Part shown: positions 55,201 to 64,000 of the stretch, piece by piece
Position numbering within the stretch: the first letter of the stretch is position 1
Layout: every line of letters starts with the position of its first letter
Assembly: GCA_946894095.1 (NCBI GenBank)
Contig: OX335642.1
Coordinates: 22,517,021 to 22,581,020 of the forward strand
DNA length: 64,000 bases
Direction of reading: 5' to 3'
Origin: Incurvaria masculella
Lineage: Eukaryota; Arthropoda; Insecta; Lepidoptera; Incurvariidae
The notes under the pieces: generated by a model
What the model saw: the letters and a program-made list of their open reading frames with translations, nothing else
What the model was told of the DNA's origin: nothing
Database searches by the model: none
Made by a program: the position numbers and the translations under genes

Positions 55201-58200
55201 TATCCTTTGTCAAATTCAGCACAAATATTACTTGAAAAATGTCACATAATCACAACGATCGATCAGAAATATTTCAATACCTGAAGTTGATTTTGCGAAC
55301 GTTTACATTGAATCGAAACCTTCAGTAAGTGACTAACGTTGAGCTTGGTTGATGTTTTCATGTACGGTCGCATTCAAAAGTCCAGTAGTACATTCCAACA
55401 CGATTGCTACGAAGCGCTTGCATCGCGCGAAGGTGAAGCGGGATGAGGGGATCGCATCGCGCGGTTTGCGGTAGGACGCCCCGCCTGTAGACCGGTCGGC
55501 AGGGAAAGGGACACGCCACATGTGCAAAACAAACATGACCGTAGGGTGCTACTGGATTTATGTCGTCGATGGTACCATCTCTCTATTAACCTGCTGGTTA
55601 CTATACCAGAACTACATTACATTTCTTCACTTTAACAGATGGCTAACAATCCGGCTCTTCGCAAAGTGTTCGTACAAAGCGCCACGGAAACCGTTCTCAA
55701 TTTTGGCTTTGACGGTCTGGACATGGACTGGGAGTATCCCAACCGCAGAGACTCTGTCCACGGACAAGCCGACATCGATAACTTCACGCAGTTGCTGAGG
55801 GAACTGAGAGAGGCATTCGATGAGCATGGGCTTCTTTTGTCGGCTGCTGTGGCTTCTGTTAGAGAGATGGCTTCATTGTCGTATGATATTCCTGCGATAT
55901 CACAGTGAGTTGAATCCCTTAATACAGTTAGTGGGTTTGCTCATCGGATGGCATAACTGATTCTTGCAATTCTTATTTTGGGACGTGAATTTAACTTATC
56001 ATTTAAGTTAATTCGTGGTTTGTAAATCATATGATTCCCCTTACATGGAGTTGAATAATAGATTAAGAAACAATGTTTGTAATGTTATCATATTATTCCT
56101 ACAATTCGATGTTAACTTGTAAAATTGAAGCAAAGTTTACCTTAATCACATGTTATCGTTTGAACGTTTACTAATTACTACTAAACTCCCTAGGATCCTA
56201 GACCTGGTTAGTCTCATGACATACGACATGCATGGTGCGTGGGACTCCTTCACAGGCCACAACGCCCCACTGCACCGTGGTACTGGCGACGATAATGTGC
56301 AGAAGGAAGAAGCTTATACCGTTGACGTAGCGTTGCAGTATTGGCTCGACCAGGGTTAGTTGATTCATTAAAGTGATCTAATTTTCACTGATCGTCTGGA
56401 AAATATTTTCTGATTGGCTCAGTGCTGTGTTGTGTGGTACTTACGATATGATATAATTGCTTACATTATTTGGAGATGAATAATCATAATTAGAAAGGTG
56501 AATATGGATCAAGCTCAATCTGCTTTTAAATCTTTTCCCCAGGATGTCCTCCTGAAAAAATACTGCTAGGGTTGCCACTTTACGGCCGCACGTTCACGCT
56601 GACTGATGCGAGCAACTACAGTGTACGCGCCCCTGCCAGTGGACCAGGCATAGCCGGGCCCTATACGGCACAGAATGGCATCATCGGTTACAATGAGGTA
56701 CTGAAGATTTTGGTACATCTTATAATTATATGCCATCATTAGGGATGCTAACAAGAAAATAAATAATCTCTAGTGACGACTTAATATCCGCAGCCTTTTT
56801 TATGAATTAATCGTTTTGGAAATGTGAAAATTGTATATAAATACTGTGAATAAAGAAATTTCCACGGTATGTGTGTAATAATTACCACCTTCCTTAGTCC
56901 CAGCAAATACGGAGATTGTCGATAGTACAAGCGTAGGATACATTTCAAAAAGATTCCGACGAATTGAGAACCTCCTCCTTTTCTTTTGTAGTCGGTTAAA
57001 GTATCGTGTTCTTTGATATTGTTCATAGTGTAAAGAGACTTTCTTTCAAGACTAACTAATGGTTTCAACGGTTTAACAACTAAACTTCCTCTTTCAACAG
57101 TTTTGCGACAGACAGAGAACCGAGACATGGGACCTCCACTACGACAGCCTGGCTGAAGTGCCTTTCGCCGTAAAGGGGCGCGACTGGGTTAGCTACGATG
57201 ACGCGGATTCTCTCACACTCAAGACGAAGTACGGCGTTGACCGTGGTGTTGGAGGTATAATGGTGTGGAGTATCGAGACAGACGACTTTCATGGTGCCTG
57301 CCATGGAGATTCATTCCACCTTCTGAGAAGTATCAACCAAGCTTTGGGAAGAAATATTTCTGAGTTCGTAACAACAACTACCGAATCGATTTCTGGATCG
57401 TCTACGACCAGTTCTTCGACTACTGGTAATTATTTAATTCTAATATACCTCAATAAAAAAAAAAATTAAGATTGTTTTTCGTAAATTTTATATACCTATT
57501 AATTTTCAAGGCTGTTTCTTAAAACATAACACAAACATAATGTTCTGACTTTGGAATCTCCGCCTGTATAATAATATTTTGCAACGCTTTTCTCCTTTGG
57601 ACAACTTGCTGGTAGTTTTGTTTTAATGCGATTCAAAGTTAAACATTTCAACCAAAATTTACTTCGCAATTCCAGAATTGCGACGCATAATTTTAAATGA
57701 TTCGATCAGTTCAATTATACTTGTATTTTATTTAAAGCACGAATTTACTTTGTGAGGCTCTTAACCATGACTGGGCTTTTGAGCTCTTTTTGTTGCATGC
57801 CGGCCGGCCAGGCGCTTTTTCACATCTCGTTTGAAGTTTCCAAGATTGAAATTTAGGGGACATACCTTTGCGTTCATTCCACTGTTTATCAACCATATCA
57901 GTGAATGATGTTGTTGGTTCTCTTAGGAACAATTTGGCTAGAATGCGGGTGTATTCCGTGGAACTGTGGAATAAAGGGTATTGCGTTGTACAGCTCAATT
58001 CTCCATATTACGAGTGATTTAGAGTCTCAAAAATGTTGACACTCGACGACAGCTCGGGACGGCTCTGTTTACTTTAAATCAGTTGATGAGCAGATCTTTC
58101 GTACACATGCGAACAAAACTACATGCAATACCTTATCTGGCGCCTTGTAGATTAGCAGTTTGTGGTAGAGCTTGAAACACTGAGGAAATACTTGCCTCCC

Positions 58201-58912
58201 AGCTTTTCCCAGATTATTAACATCGTTATTTTTTCAGTTTCCTCAACTACTAGTGGTACTCCAGTAACCCCTGCACCCGAAGATATCTGCCAAGAAGAAG
58301 GATACGCCAAGGATCCAAATGACTGTTCTGTTTTCTACATCTGTACCAGGTAATTTGTTATGCTGTGTTAATGGTACAGTAAACAATGTTAATAATATCT
58401 TTAAAAAATGTATACAGGAAATACTAATATGTATGGTATCAAGTTATATTCATGATATTATATAGAAGTCGACGACGCACAATGTTCAAAGTTGGTCGCA
58501 AATAGGGTGTAGTTTCACCATTGATTTTGCAATCATGTATCAACCTTTGATTAAGTGATTTAAGTCAAGTGAAGCAAGTAACTGATCTATGAACTAACTG
58601 AAGAAACGAACTAGATATTTGAATTAAAGGCAATAAAACAGCTGGCATGGAAAATAGACTGAACTGATAAATTAAATCATGACATCGGTGTATCAAAATA
58701 GAACAATCTCAACTAGATTGTAGTTCAAAGTATTTATTTCTAAGAATTCTTGGAGTAAGAGCCAATTTAAGATGAAACATTTGGTCTACAGATCCGATAA
58801 CGGGGGACTGACTGCTCACCGATTCGTTTGCCCAGGGAGCCTCCTGTGGGACCATGACGACAGGATCTGCAACTATCCAGAGCTTGTTAAATGCAGCGTT
58901 GCAGCCCCTTAA
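52199..58912 (+). CDS. Secreted chitinase: GH18 plus CBM14, nine exons, complete
   Basis: The exons are 52199-52268, 54400-54582, 54808-54908, 55639-55904, 56194-56354, 56543-56697, 57101-57425, 58238-58349 and 58792-58912. Together they give 1494 bases (497 residues and TAA), with all splice phases agreeing. Residues 1-20 are a signal peptide. Residues about 24-395 are glycoside hydrolase family 18, with KTILAVGGW, the catalytic FDGLDMDWEYP (D143, D146, D148, proton donor E150), LMTYDMHGAWD, GLPLYGRTF and GGIMVWSIETDDF. A Ser/Thr-rich linker (about 400-435) leads to one CBM14/peritrophin-A domain (C438, C450, C456, C471, C484, C492). Known: such enzymes hydrolyse beta-1,4-linked GlcNAc of chitin in cuticle or peritrophic matrix. 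All catalytic residues are present, so it should be an active endochitinase rather than a lectin-like chitinase relative. I cannot assign its insect chitinase group from the sequence alone. Confidence 0.95.
52735..52925 (+). mobile_element. SINE body copy in chitinase intron 1
   Basis: ATTCGGAATCCGAGTAAAAC, TGTAGGTTCCCG, AATCCAGTTCAAT and GGTATTAGCCATACATG in order, with an A-rich end. Confidence 0.65.
53405..53526. mobile_element. Foldback element in chitinase intron 1
   Basis: TACATGGTGTTAA and TTCGCGACATTAC are mirrored by GAATGTCGCGAA and TTAACACCGTGCATA; about 120 bases. Confidence 0.5.
53565..53800 (-). mobile_element. SINE body copy in chitinase intron 1
   Basis: Reversed: GTGCGGATTCCACGCAAAAC, AGTAGGTCCCCTTCCTTCCT, CGTGTTTTCCATCCAATAAA and GGTCCTGGCATGGCTC. 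Both ORFs over it are chance. Confidence 0.75.
54400..54582 (+). CDS. Chitinase exon 2: start of GH18 barrel
   Basis: The acceptor is ATTTTTTCAG and the donor GTAAGA; phases are 1 to 1. It encodes KKVMCYYGTWATYRAGSGRF, then the strand ICTHIVYTFVGLAEDGQIRF. The C-Y-x-x-(N/T)-W start and C-T-H-(I/L)-x-Y-x-F motif are typical of GH18. Confidence 0.95.
54808..54908 (+). CDS. Chitinase exon 3: AVGGW strand
   Basis: The acceptor is GATATTTCAG and the donor GTAAGT; phases are 1 to 0. It encodes DNMAKFNALKEKNPELKTIL, then AVGGWNEASAKYSV. K-x-x-L-A-V-G-G-W is conserved region 1 of insect chitinases. Confidence 0.95.
54909..55638 (+). other. Chitinase intron 3 with a GC-rich patch
   Basis: The patch at 55375-55515 (GCATCGCGCGAAGG ... 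GATCGCATCGCGCGG) contrasts with the AT-rich intron; origin unknown. Confidence 0.4.
55639..55904 (+). CDS. Chitinase exon 4: catalytic motif
   Basis: The acceptor is ACTTTAACAG and the donor GTGAGT; phases are 0 to 2. It contains FGFDGLDMDWEYPNRRDSVH with all four acidic residues of D-x-x-D-x-D-x-E, then LLLSAAVASV and YDIPAIS. Confidence 0.96.
56194..56354 (+). CDS. Chitinase exon 5: LMTYDMHG region
   Basis: The acceptor is AACTCCCTAG and the donor GTTAGT; phases are 2 to 1. It encodes ILDLVSLMTYDMHGAWDSFT, then GHNAPLH and a helix ending YWLDQ. M-T-Y-D-x-H-G is conserved region 3. Confidence 0.95.
56543..56697 (+). CDS. Chitinase exon 6: GLPLYGRTF region
   Basis: The acceptor is TTTCCCCAG and the donor GTACTG; phases are 1 to 0. 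It encodes GCPPEKILLGLPLYGRTFTL, then the substrate-cleft insert ending NGIIGYNE. Confidence 0.95.
56953..56998 (-). mobile_element. End fragment of an ACCGACTTCAA element in chitinase intron 6
   Basis: Reversed: TTTAACCGACTACAAAAG, then GGAGGAGGTTCTCAATTCG, matching 1166 and 18125. It ends about 100 bases before the exon 7 acceptor. Confidence 0.6.
57101..57425 (+). CDS. Chitinase exon 7: end of GH18 barrel and Ser/Thr linker
   Basis: The acceptor is CTTTCAACAG and the donor GTAATT; phases are 0 to 1. It encodes FCDRQRTETWDLHYDSLAEV, YGVDRGVGGIMVWSIETDDF (with the cleft Trp, W368) and a Ser/Thr-rich stretch that starts the interdomain linker. Confidence 0.95.
57785..57990 (-). mobile_element. 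LINE ORF2 C-terminal remnant in chitinase intron 7
   Basis: On the minus strand one frame reads NFNLGNFKRDVKKRLAGRHA, then TKRA; upstream, in another frame, lie STEYTRILAKLFL and TSFTDMVDKQWNE. The frame shift marks it as decayed. Confidence 0.65.
58238..58349 (+). CDS. Chitinase exon 8: linker end and first half of CBM14
   Basis: The acceptor is TTTTTTCAG and the donor AG/GTAATT; phases are 1 to 2. It encodes VSSTTSGTPVTPAPEDIC, then EGYAKDPNDCSVFYICTR, with three cysteines of the chitin-binding domain. Confidence 0.92.
58792..58912 (+). CDS. Chitinase exon 9: second half of CBM14 and stop
   Basis: The acceptor is TTTGGTCTACAG, phase 2. It encodes SDNGGLTAHRFVCPGSLLWD, then RICNYPELVKCSVAAP and TAA. 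The last three CBM14 cysteines and the F-x-C-P-x-G-x-x-(F/W) motif are present. The domain ends five residues before the C-terminus. Confidence 0.93.
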
Positions 58913-59116
58913 GCTCAGTGAATATTTGAGATTGTCTGATAAATTCAAGAAATTGTTAATGTATCATATTAATTCAGAGGGTAGACTACTGTGGTTTTTA
59001 ATTTCTAGTTCACGACGTGGCTACACAAATCTGTATAAGTACAATTTGATCGAAATATTAGTTTAGTTCCCTCTAGTAAAATTAATGGTAAAATGTAGTA
59101 CAAAATATATTATTCG

Positions 59117-59122
59117 AATAAA
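59117..59122 (+). terminator. Candidate poly(A) signal of the chitinase mRNA
   Basis: This AATAAA lies 205 bases after the stop codon, in AT-rich DNA; it is the best-placed copy I saw. Confidence 0.45.
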
Positions 59123-59124
59123 CG

Positions 59125-61090
59125 CCAGATATAATAAATTCATGATGGCTGTCTTGTTTATTAATGGTGTCATCTTAAATTATGCTTACAGGTTTTTAAT
59201 AATATTTAAAAGACTGTGTGTTATTATGCATAAAAAACCTGTGTATCTGTTGAGTACCCTCTGGAAATTCCCCTCATCAAATACCATTTCAGAAGCAATG
59301 TAATGTTAAGTCAAAAATTACATCATACGTCCATAAGTCAGATTTTTGGATCGAGCAATAGAACGGTACTTTTTGTAGAAATGTCTTCTTAATTAGTATG
59401 TAGGCGATTTATAAATAATGGCCTTCAAAGGGAATCTCAGAATTCCTGAAGGAAGGATTTTTGAAAAAATGCTTGTAGGGAGACAGAAAGGGAGCGGCTA
59501 GATCAAAGCAGGCTGGATGAGGAAAATTTTGCCAACGCTCAGGCTTCCAGTGAGTACTTTTGCTCAACCCATTTAAAGCTCAGATTATTACCTTTTGTTG
59601 TTTTATACATATTACCTAACACTTAGTACGTAGACTCGCTGCCAAGTTTAAATAAAATTTCTCAATATTTTAATAATTGTGCTAGGTATTATTTTCACCT
59701 TCAATTCTTCATTTGAATGATTGATTTTATTGGTTGATTCAAAATGCACCTGTTATTGTTTTATCACGCTGTTCACTTCCTCTGTACAGGAACATCGTTA
59801 AAAACATTAAAGGTGAACATTATGGAAGTGGTAACATTTGAATAAGCTTAAGCCAGCCGGTCTTCGGACCAGACCATATTTTCCGTTGCTATCCCGGAAG
59901 CAAGAAGTGCACGGATAATTGTGGGCCGGCCGGACCAGTCTCAAAGTCATTGAATAGGGACGGCATTGGTAAATGAGCGTATCGAGCTAACAGCTTTAAT
60001 ACAGGATATACAGTAAGATGGTAGCCAGTCTTCCTGGCGCACCAAGCGTGAATTATCAGACGTTAGCAAATTCGGTGGCGGGGAGTAGACATATTCCTCG
60101 TAGCACTCTCCATTAAGGCTATCGTGAAGTCACAGGAAATATAAGATTAATGGATTTTAAGAAATGAATTCTTTGTCCATTGGCCAAGACTTCATTTTGC
60201 ACGGCGACTGCCATAAAACTAGCGAAATAGTCTTCCAAGCCCAAACGTTTCCCTGCCCCTTGAAGTTGTCATATTTTAATCATTTTGTATAATTTGAGAA
60301 AGCTTAATTCACTGTCCGTTTATATTTTTTTGTTTTTTTTAACGTCTGTATTTTTCAGTAAAGAAAATCGAAAATTAAAGAAAGAAAAATTTTTTTTTTT
60401 TTCAATGTGTATTAGCGAATATTTTATAATCTAAAGGGTATATAAAAAAGGCAGACGTGTATTTAAATAATATTATTAAATTTTAGCATCCAAAGTTTAA
60501 AAAACCTAGTAAATCGGAGCGTGGAAACAGTTTATAGCCCGTAGCATGGGAAATTGATAGGGTAACGACTCTCTTAAGAGTACCGAGGTAATAACACGAG
60601 GCAGCAACATCTACTCCGCCAGAATTCTACAACGGTAGTGGTAAAGGTTACCCCTTTTGCTCCGGGACGTTTACATAAAACACCGAAGGAAAAGCTATTC
60701 CTGAAAACTCTCCCGACTGTACAAGCTTTAATAATAAATTTAATGACGAATTCTAGAAAACCAATCATGGCCCAATACAGCATTTCAAAGAATCGAATCT
60801 TAAATCCTAAAATAATAGGCCTGCTACATTTTCCTCGGTCCTTGAGAGTTCGACCTTCGTCACGCGTATAATCGAGAAAGTGAACAAAGCATATCAGCGC
60901 CGGTGAAGGATAAATTGGATAGCTCTGTCCGAGATGGAGCCATCATTGTCATTTTTGACATTGCTGAATTATAATTAAATTTCAACGCGTTTCTTGACGT
61001 ATATGTAAGACGTGCGGTAACCGAGGAGGTGAATAGTGTATGGAGAAAAAAATTTAATTCAACGAGCGCGCAAAAAATGACATTTGTCGC
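59125..61090. other. Intergenic DNA downstream of the chitinase
   Basis: No gene recognised. A chance ORF at 60638-60871 has no family resemblance. Confidence 0.4.
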
Positions 61091-61094
61091 GCCA

Positions 61095-61300
61095 TGAATT
61101 AGGAGCAATGTTTGGGCCTTTCCTTTATTGCGAGCGAAGCATGATTTTTAGAGTAGGATAGAAAACGGGAATCTTTTTTATTGTCGCTTCCAAATATTTC
61201 TATACAATACGATGGTACCGACCGGTAAGCTCAACCAAGTTTTTACTATATAAGGTAGGACCTACAGTTGTATGTGGGTACCGTACCATGGAGAGACTTG
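61095..61300 (-). mobile_element. SINE body copy, degenerate
   Basis: Reversed: ACATACAACTGTAGGTCC, CGGTACCATCGTATTG and TCCCGTTTTCTATCC in family order. Confidence 0.55.
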
Positions 61301-61873
61301 CATTTTTAATAAAAAATGATACTTTAATCTCTGAACAGAAAATTTAGTGGCGTGTGGTGGCTAAAACTGGGATTTATACTCCTGATATTCGAAAAACTAG
61401 ATCAACTAATTATTATGCACACACTAAAGTAGGATTTGATTTTTATTGTTTGTAACACCGATCAGTTAAGGTTACATTAAAGGAATAGGATATGAAATCA
61501 AAAATTATGATTTCGACGAAATACTGTATCTGCAGTTGAACAAAATAAATGAATGTTTTTTATCATACATAAAATATATATCATGGTCATCTCACGAGTG
61601 CAGTAGACCTCTGGTTATTTAATTTTTGCGAATACAACACGATGTGACGAGGCAAGTTTTTTTTCTAGACACTTTTTCACTTTTCAGAAAAACAACAAGT
61701 CATCTTGCTCTGGAGGAAGGTTGCCTATTGTTAGGCACCGCCGTGAAGCGATGTATGAACATTTTATACAATAAATACATCCCCAAAAATTTTATTGAAA
61801 TAATACGAAGAAAATGTTTTTGTGTGCTATGGGGATTCCGGCACTTCTTAATTATAAAAACGTTTCCACCGGA

Positions 61874-62265
61874 TATTTGCCTAATACACCACATGGGAAC
61901 TAGGTGCCATGCCAAGAACTTCCTTATAGCGCGGCTAAATTGAACTGGAGGGAAAACACGGACAATTTTCATTGCCGCTTCGACCATCTTTCATTCAATG
62001 CGATGTAACTATAGATATATGGCATCGAGCACCCCTCCTGTGGGATCCCCTGTCTCTAATTTTCAAAAACTACAAATCCAGCATAAACTATATGCCACAT
62101 GCAAACATAGTCGCAGACGTATCGGAGGGTTTGTGGTAGCAAGGAAAGGGACCTACAGTTATACGTGGAATCTGAACCGTTGAGGCGGTTGAAAATGGTC
62201 ACCCATCAATATCCTAACCGCGTTCAGAAGTGCTCAGTCGCGCCACTGGGCTACCGAGGCTGACC
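61874..62265 (-). mobile_element. SINE, 5S-type head remnant, interrupted by another repeat
   Basis: Reversed: GTCAGCCTCGGTAGCCCAGT, GGCGCGACTGAGCAC, GATGGGTGACC and the body at 62140-62265. The rest (GCATTGAATGAAAGATGG, CGTGTTTTCCCTCCAGTTCA, AAGTTCTTGGCATGGCACCT) is at 61874-62003. Between them, about 62010-62130 is the repeat also seen at 44480. Confidence 0.7.
62045..62130 (+). repeat. Repeat inserted in the SINE, shared with 44480-44575
   Basis: TTTTCAAAAACTACAAATCC, TATATGCCACATGCAAACAT and CGCAGACGTATCGGAGGGTT match the inverted 44-kb copy. Confidence 0.6.
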
Positions 62266-62269
62266 GTAC

Positions 62270-63515
62270 TATCACGGACGTCGCGCTGTGGAACTTGCAA
62301 TCCTTATTCCTCCCCATCAAAACTATATCTGGAGCACTCGCCGCAGCAAATCAGAGCACCATTTTGAGGTTAACCTTGTGGATTTGACAACGAAAACTAT
62401 GGTTCTGCTGCACCACCAGGGTTTGGACCTTTCTGCGGGCGGTACTTTTTCTCTTACCGTAATTTAAACGTGTTCAATAGCTCTGTAATAGTCCGCAAAT
62501 CCGTTTGTATGGTGCCTCACTGTGCGTGATTCCGCACGTTGAGTTGGTCTCTTCACACAGGTGGCAATGTATTAAAAAGGAACAGATTGTCCATGTTATC
62601 ACCTAGTTTAATAAGTTGACCAAAGCCATCCAATTGTTAATGGCTCCATGGCCGGTCCACAAGTATTGGGGTTGTGTAGATGGTGATCTGCCACTATTAT
62701 GATGGTAAGTAGCCTGTTGTGTCCGTCTAGGGGCGGGGACGCTTGACAAGGCTTCTTAGCGAGGGTTGCGTGGGAACAACTTCTGTCACTTTCTTTGTTA
62801 TATTTTTAACTTTAATTTGTAATTTAGGACAGAAATTTATTCAGAATGTAATTTTCTTACGGAAACTGATGGTACGGGTTCGGGTCGAATTGGTTTAGTA
62901 CCTGCCAGTGAGATAGACATACATAGCCACAAGCTTTGGCAGTTTGTTAGATGGATCCGCCGTGCTATTTTTGAAATTCTTTGCAATCGCTTGCAGCCAG
63001 CGATTAGCAATGCGATCGTAAACGCTCGACAACAGCCAATGGCCATCCAAACGTCATTCAAAAATACGAAACTGAGTTTTTAGCGATCAGAATCGCAAAT
63101 TGCTGCAGCAAATTGGTAGCGATCGTTTCAAAAATACGGCAGCCGGCCCTCCATTTAGCGGTCAGCTTGGCCTAGAGGAAAACCACAAGAAAAGGATCGA
63201 GAATGTCAAATGGTTGAGAGTGTCAGTAACATACAACATTACAAATAATATACTTTGAGTAATTCTTAGTGTAACCTTTGTTGTGCTGTTGTTTGGGAAT
63301 GGTCGCCGCCTGCACATGGTTCCACGTTGAGTTGTCCTTTGTGCTACTAGTGTAGCCTTTATCATTTTTTTATTTGAAAATATAAAAAAAAACTTCGATA
63401 TTATGAAATTTTGAAATATTGAAGGTGACGAGGAATTGGAGGAATACAAAAGCGGCATCACTTCGCAGATGGTGGGGCTCCGCGGTAGGCGCTGGGAGGT
63501 ACAAAAATTCGGACC
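62270..63515. other. Intergenic DNA, nothing recognised
   Basis: Less AT-rich than the surroundings, with chance ORFs on both strands and no family resemblance. Confidence 0.4.
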
Positions 63516-63518
63516 TCG

Positions 63519-63705
63519 CGGAATCCGCATAACGTTACAGAGGCCCCATATATTACAGAATCCTCATACAATTATGGAATCCGAACAGCCGTTACGGAAA
63601 CTGAACAAAATTATGGAATACTTGTATGTAACATTACTCAATCAGCATAGATCCGCACAAACATTATCGAATCCGCATTACGATATGTAATCTACACAAT
63701 GTTTC
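63519..63705 (+). repeat. Degenerate short tandem repeat around GGAATCCG
   Basis: GGAATCCGCATAACGTTACA, AGAATCCTCATACAATTATG, GGAATCCGAACAGCCGTTAC, AAAATTATGGAATAC and CATTATCGAATCCGCATTAC follow each other at roughly 25-base spacing. Confidence 0.5.
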
Positions 63706-64000
63706 ATTTACAATATCTGTTTCCAATCAGTCTGTATCGAACCATATTTAAATTCATCTAATATCGGATGTCGTCACCTAAAATCGAATGCCAGCAAAGC
63801 CCTGACTGACGCCGATGTGCGCACTACACCGACGCCTGTTCCTTCCCCGAAGCGGCGGCCCCGAAGGCCCGACGTACACGAACGCGCCTTCGTATATCAC
63901 CGAACTAATATGTACGACCTTTGTTGGTGATTTATGTAGTGCGAAGCTTTCTAATATTTCGGGTTGACGCCATTGTATTGCGTTGTATTGGATTATATAC
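63706..64000. other. Window end with a GC-rich patch
   Basis: The patch at 63800-63890 (GAAGCGGCGGCCCCGAAGGC) is GC-rich but not recognised. (TTGTATTG) repeats close the window. Confidence 0.35.

Noticed and set aside
60638..60871. 77-codon ORF downstream of the chitinase
   Set aside because: No recognisable domain, no start or splice context, and a second chance ORF runs antisense.

Overview
The window is AT-rich nuclear DNA from an insect, almost certainly a moth or butterfly (Lepidoptera). The evidence is split genes with GT-AG introns, many copies of short interspersed elements, TIR elements and degraded LINE 3' ends of kinds I associate with Lepidoptera, and a short (GGTTA)n insect-telomere-type repeat. 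There are no bacterial-style operons; most open reading frames over 60 codons are chance ORFs inside introns or repeats.

Two host genes can be reconstructed exon by exon. (1) On the minus strand, 40392 down to 2106, a gene of more than 38 kb encodes a signal peptide, a farnesoic-acid-O-methyltransferase-type domain (FAMeT, DUF3421) and then a Cys-loop (nicotinic-receptor-like) ligand-binding domain and transmembrane segments TM1-TM3. Exon phases chain through four exons of the FAMeT module and into the channel module, so the sequence supports one fused polypeptide. One short exon of the ligand-binding domain is only tentatively placed, the exon 4 donor is weak, and the TM4 exon was not found. 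(2) On the plus strand, 52199-58912, nine exons encode a complete 497-residue secreted chitinase: signal peptide, GH18 domain with an intact catalytic motif, Ser/Thr linker, and one six-cysteine CBM14 chitin-binding domain. It has a TATA box with a CAGT initiator about 31 bases downstream. The genes lie 11.8 kb apart and diverge; nothing shows that they work together.

Region by region: 1-3 kb, a TIR element with the telomere-type repeat, then the last recovered channel exons; 3.3-7.7 kb, ligand-binding and TM1 exons among SINE, LTR-like and TTAA-flanked elements; 7.7-30.5 kb, one very large intron filled with repeats (54-bp minisatellite, two inverted copies of a 540-550-bp TTAA element, a 1.1-kb element with identical 167-bp TIRs, a field of TATACGTTGTG palindromes, long perfect hairpins); 30.5-40.4 kb, the five exons from signal peptide to the start of the ligand-binding domain; 40.4-52 kb, intergenic repeats; 52.1-59.1 kb, the chitinase; 59.1-64 kb, intergenic repeats.

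The most interesting item is the FAMeT-channel fusion. Second is a SINE family whose copies share one body but carry either a tRNA-like or a 5S-rRNA-like head.
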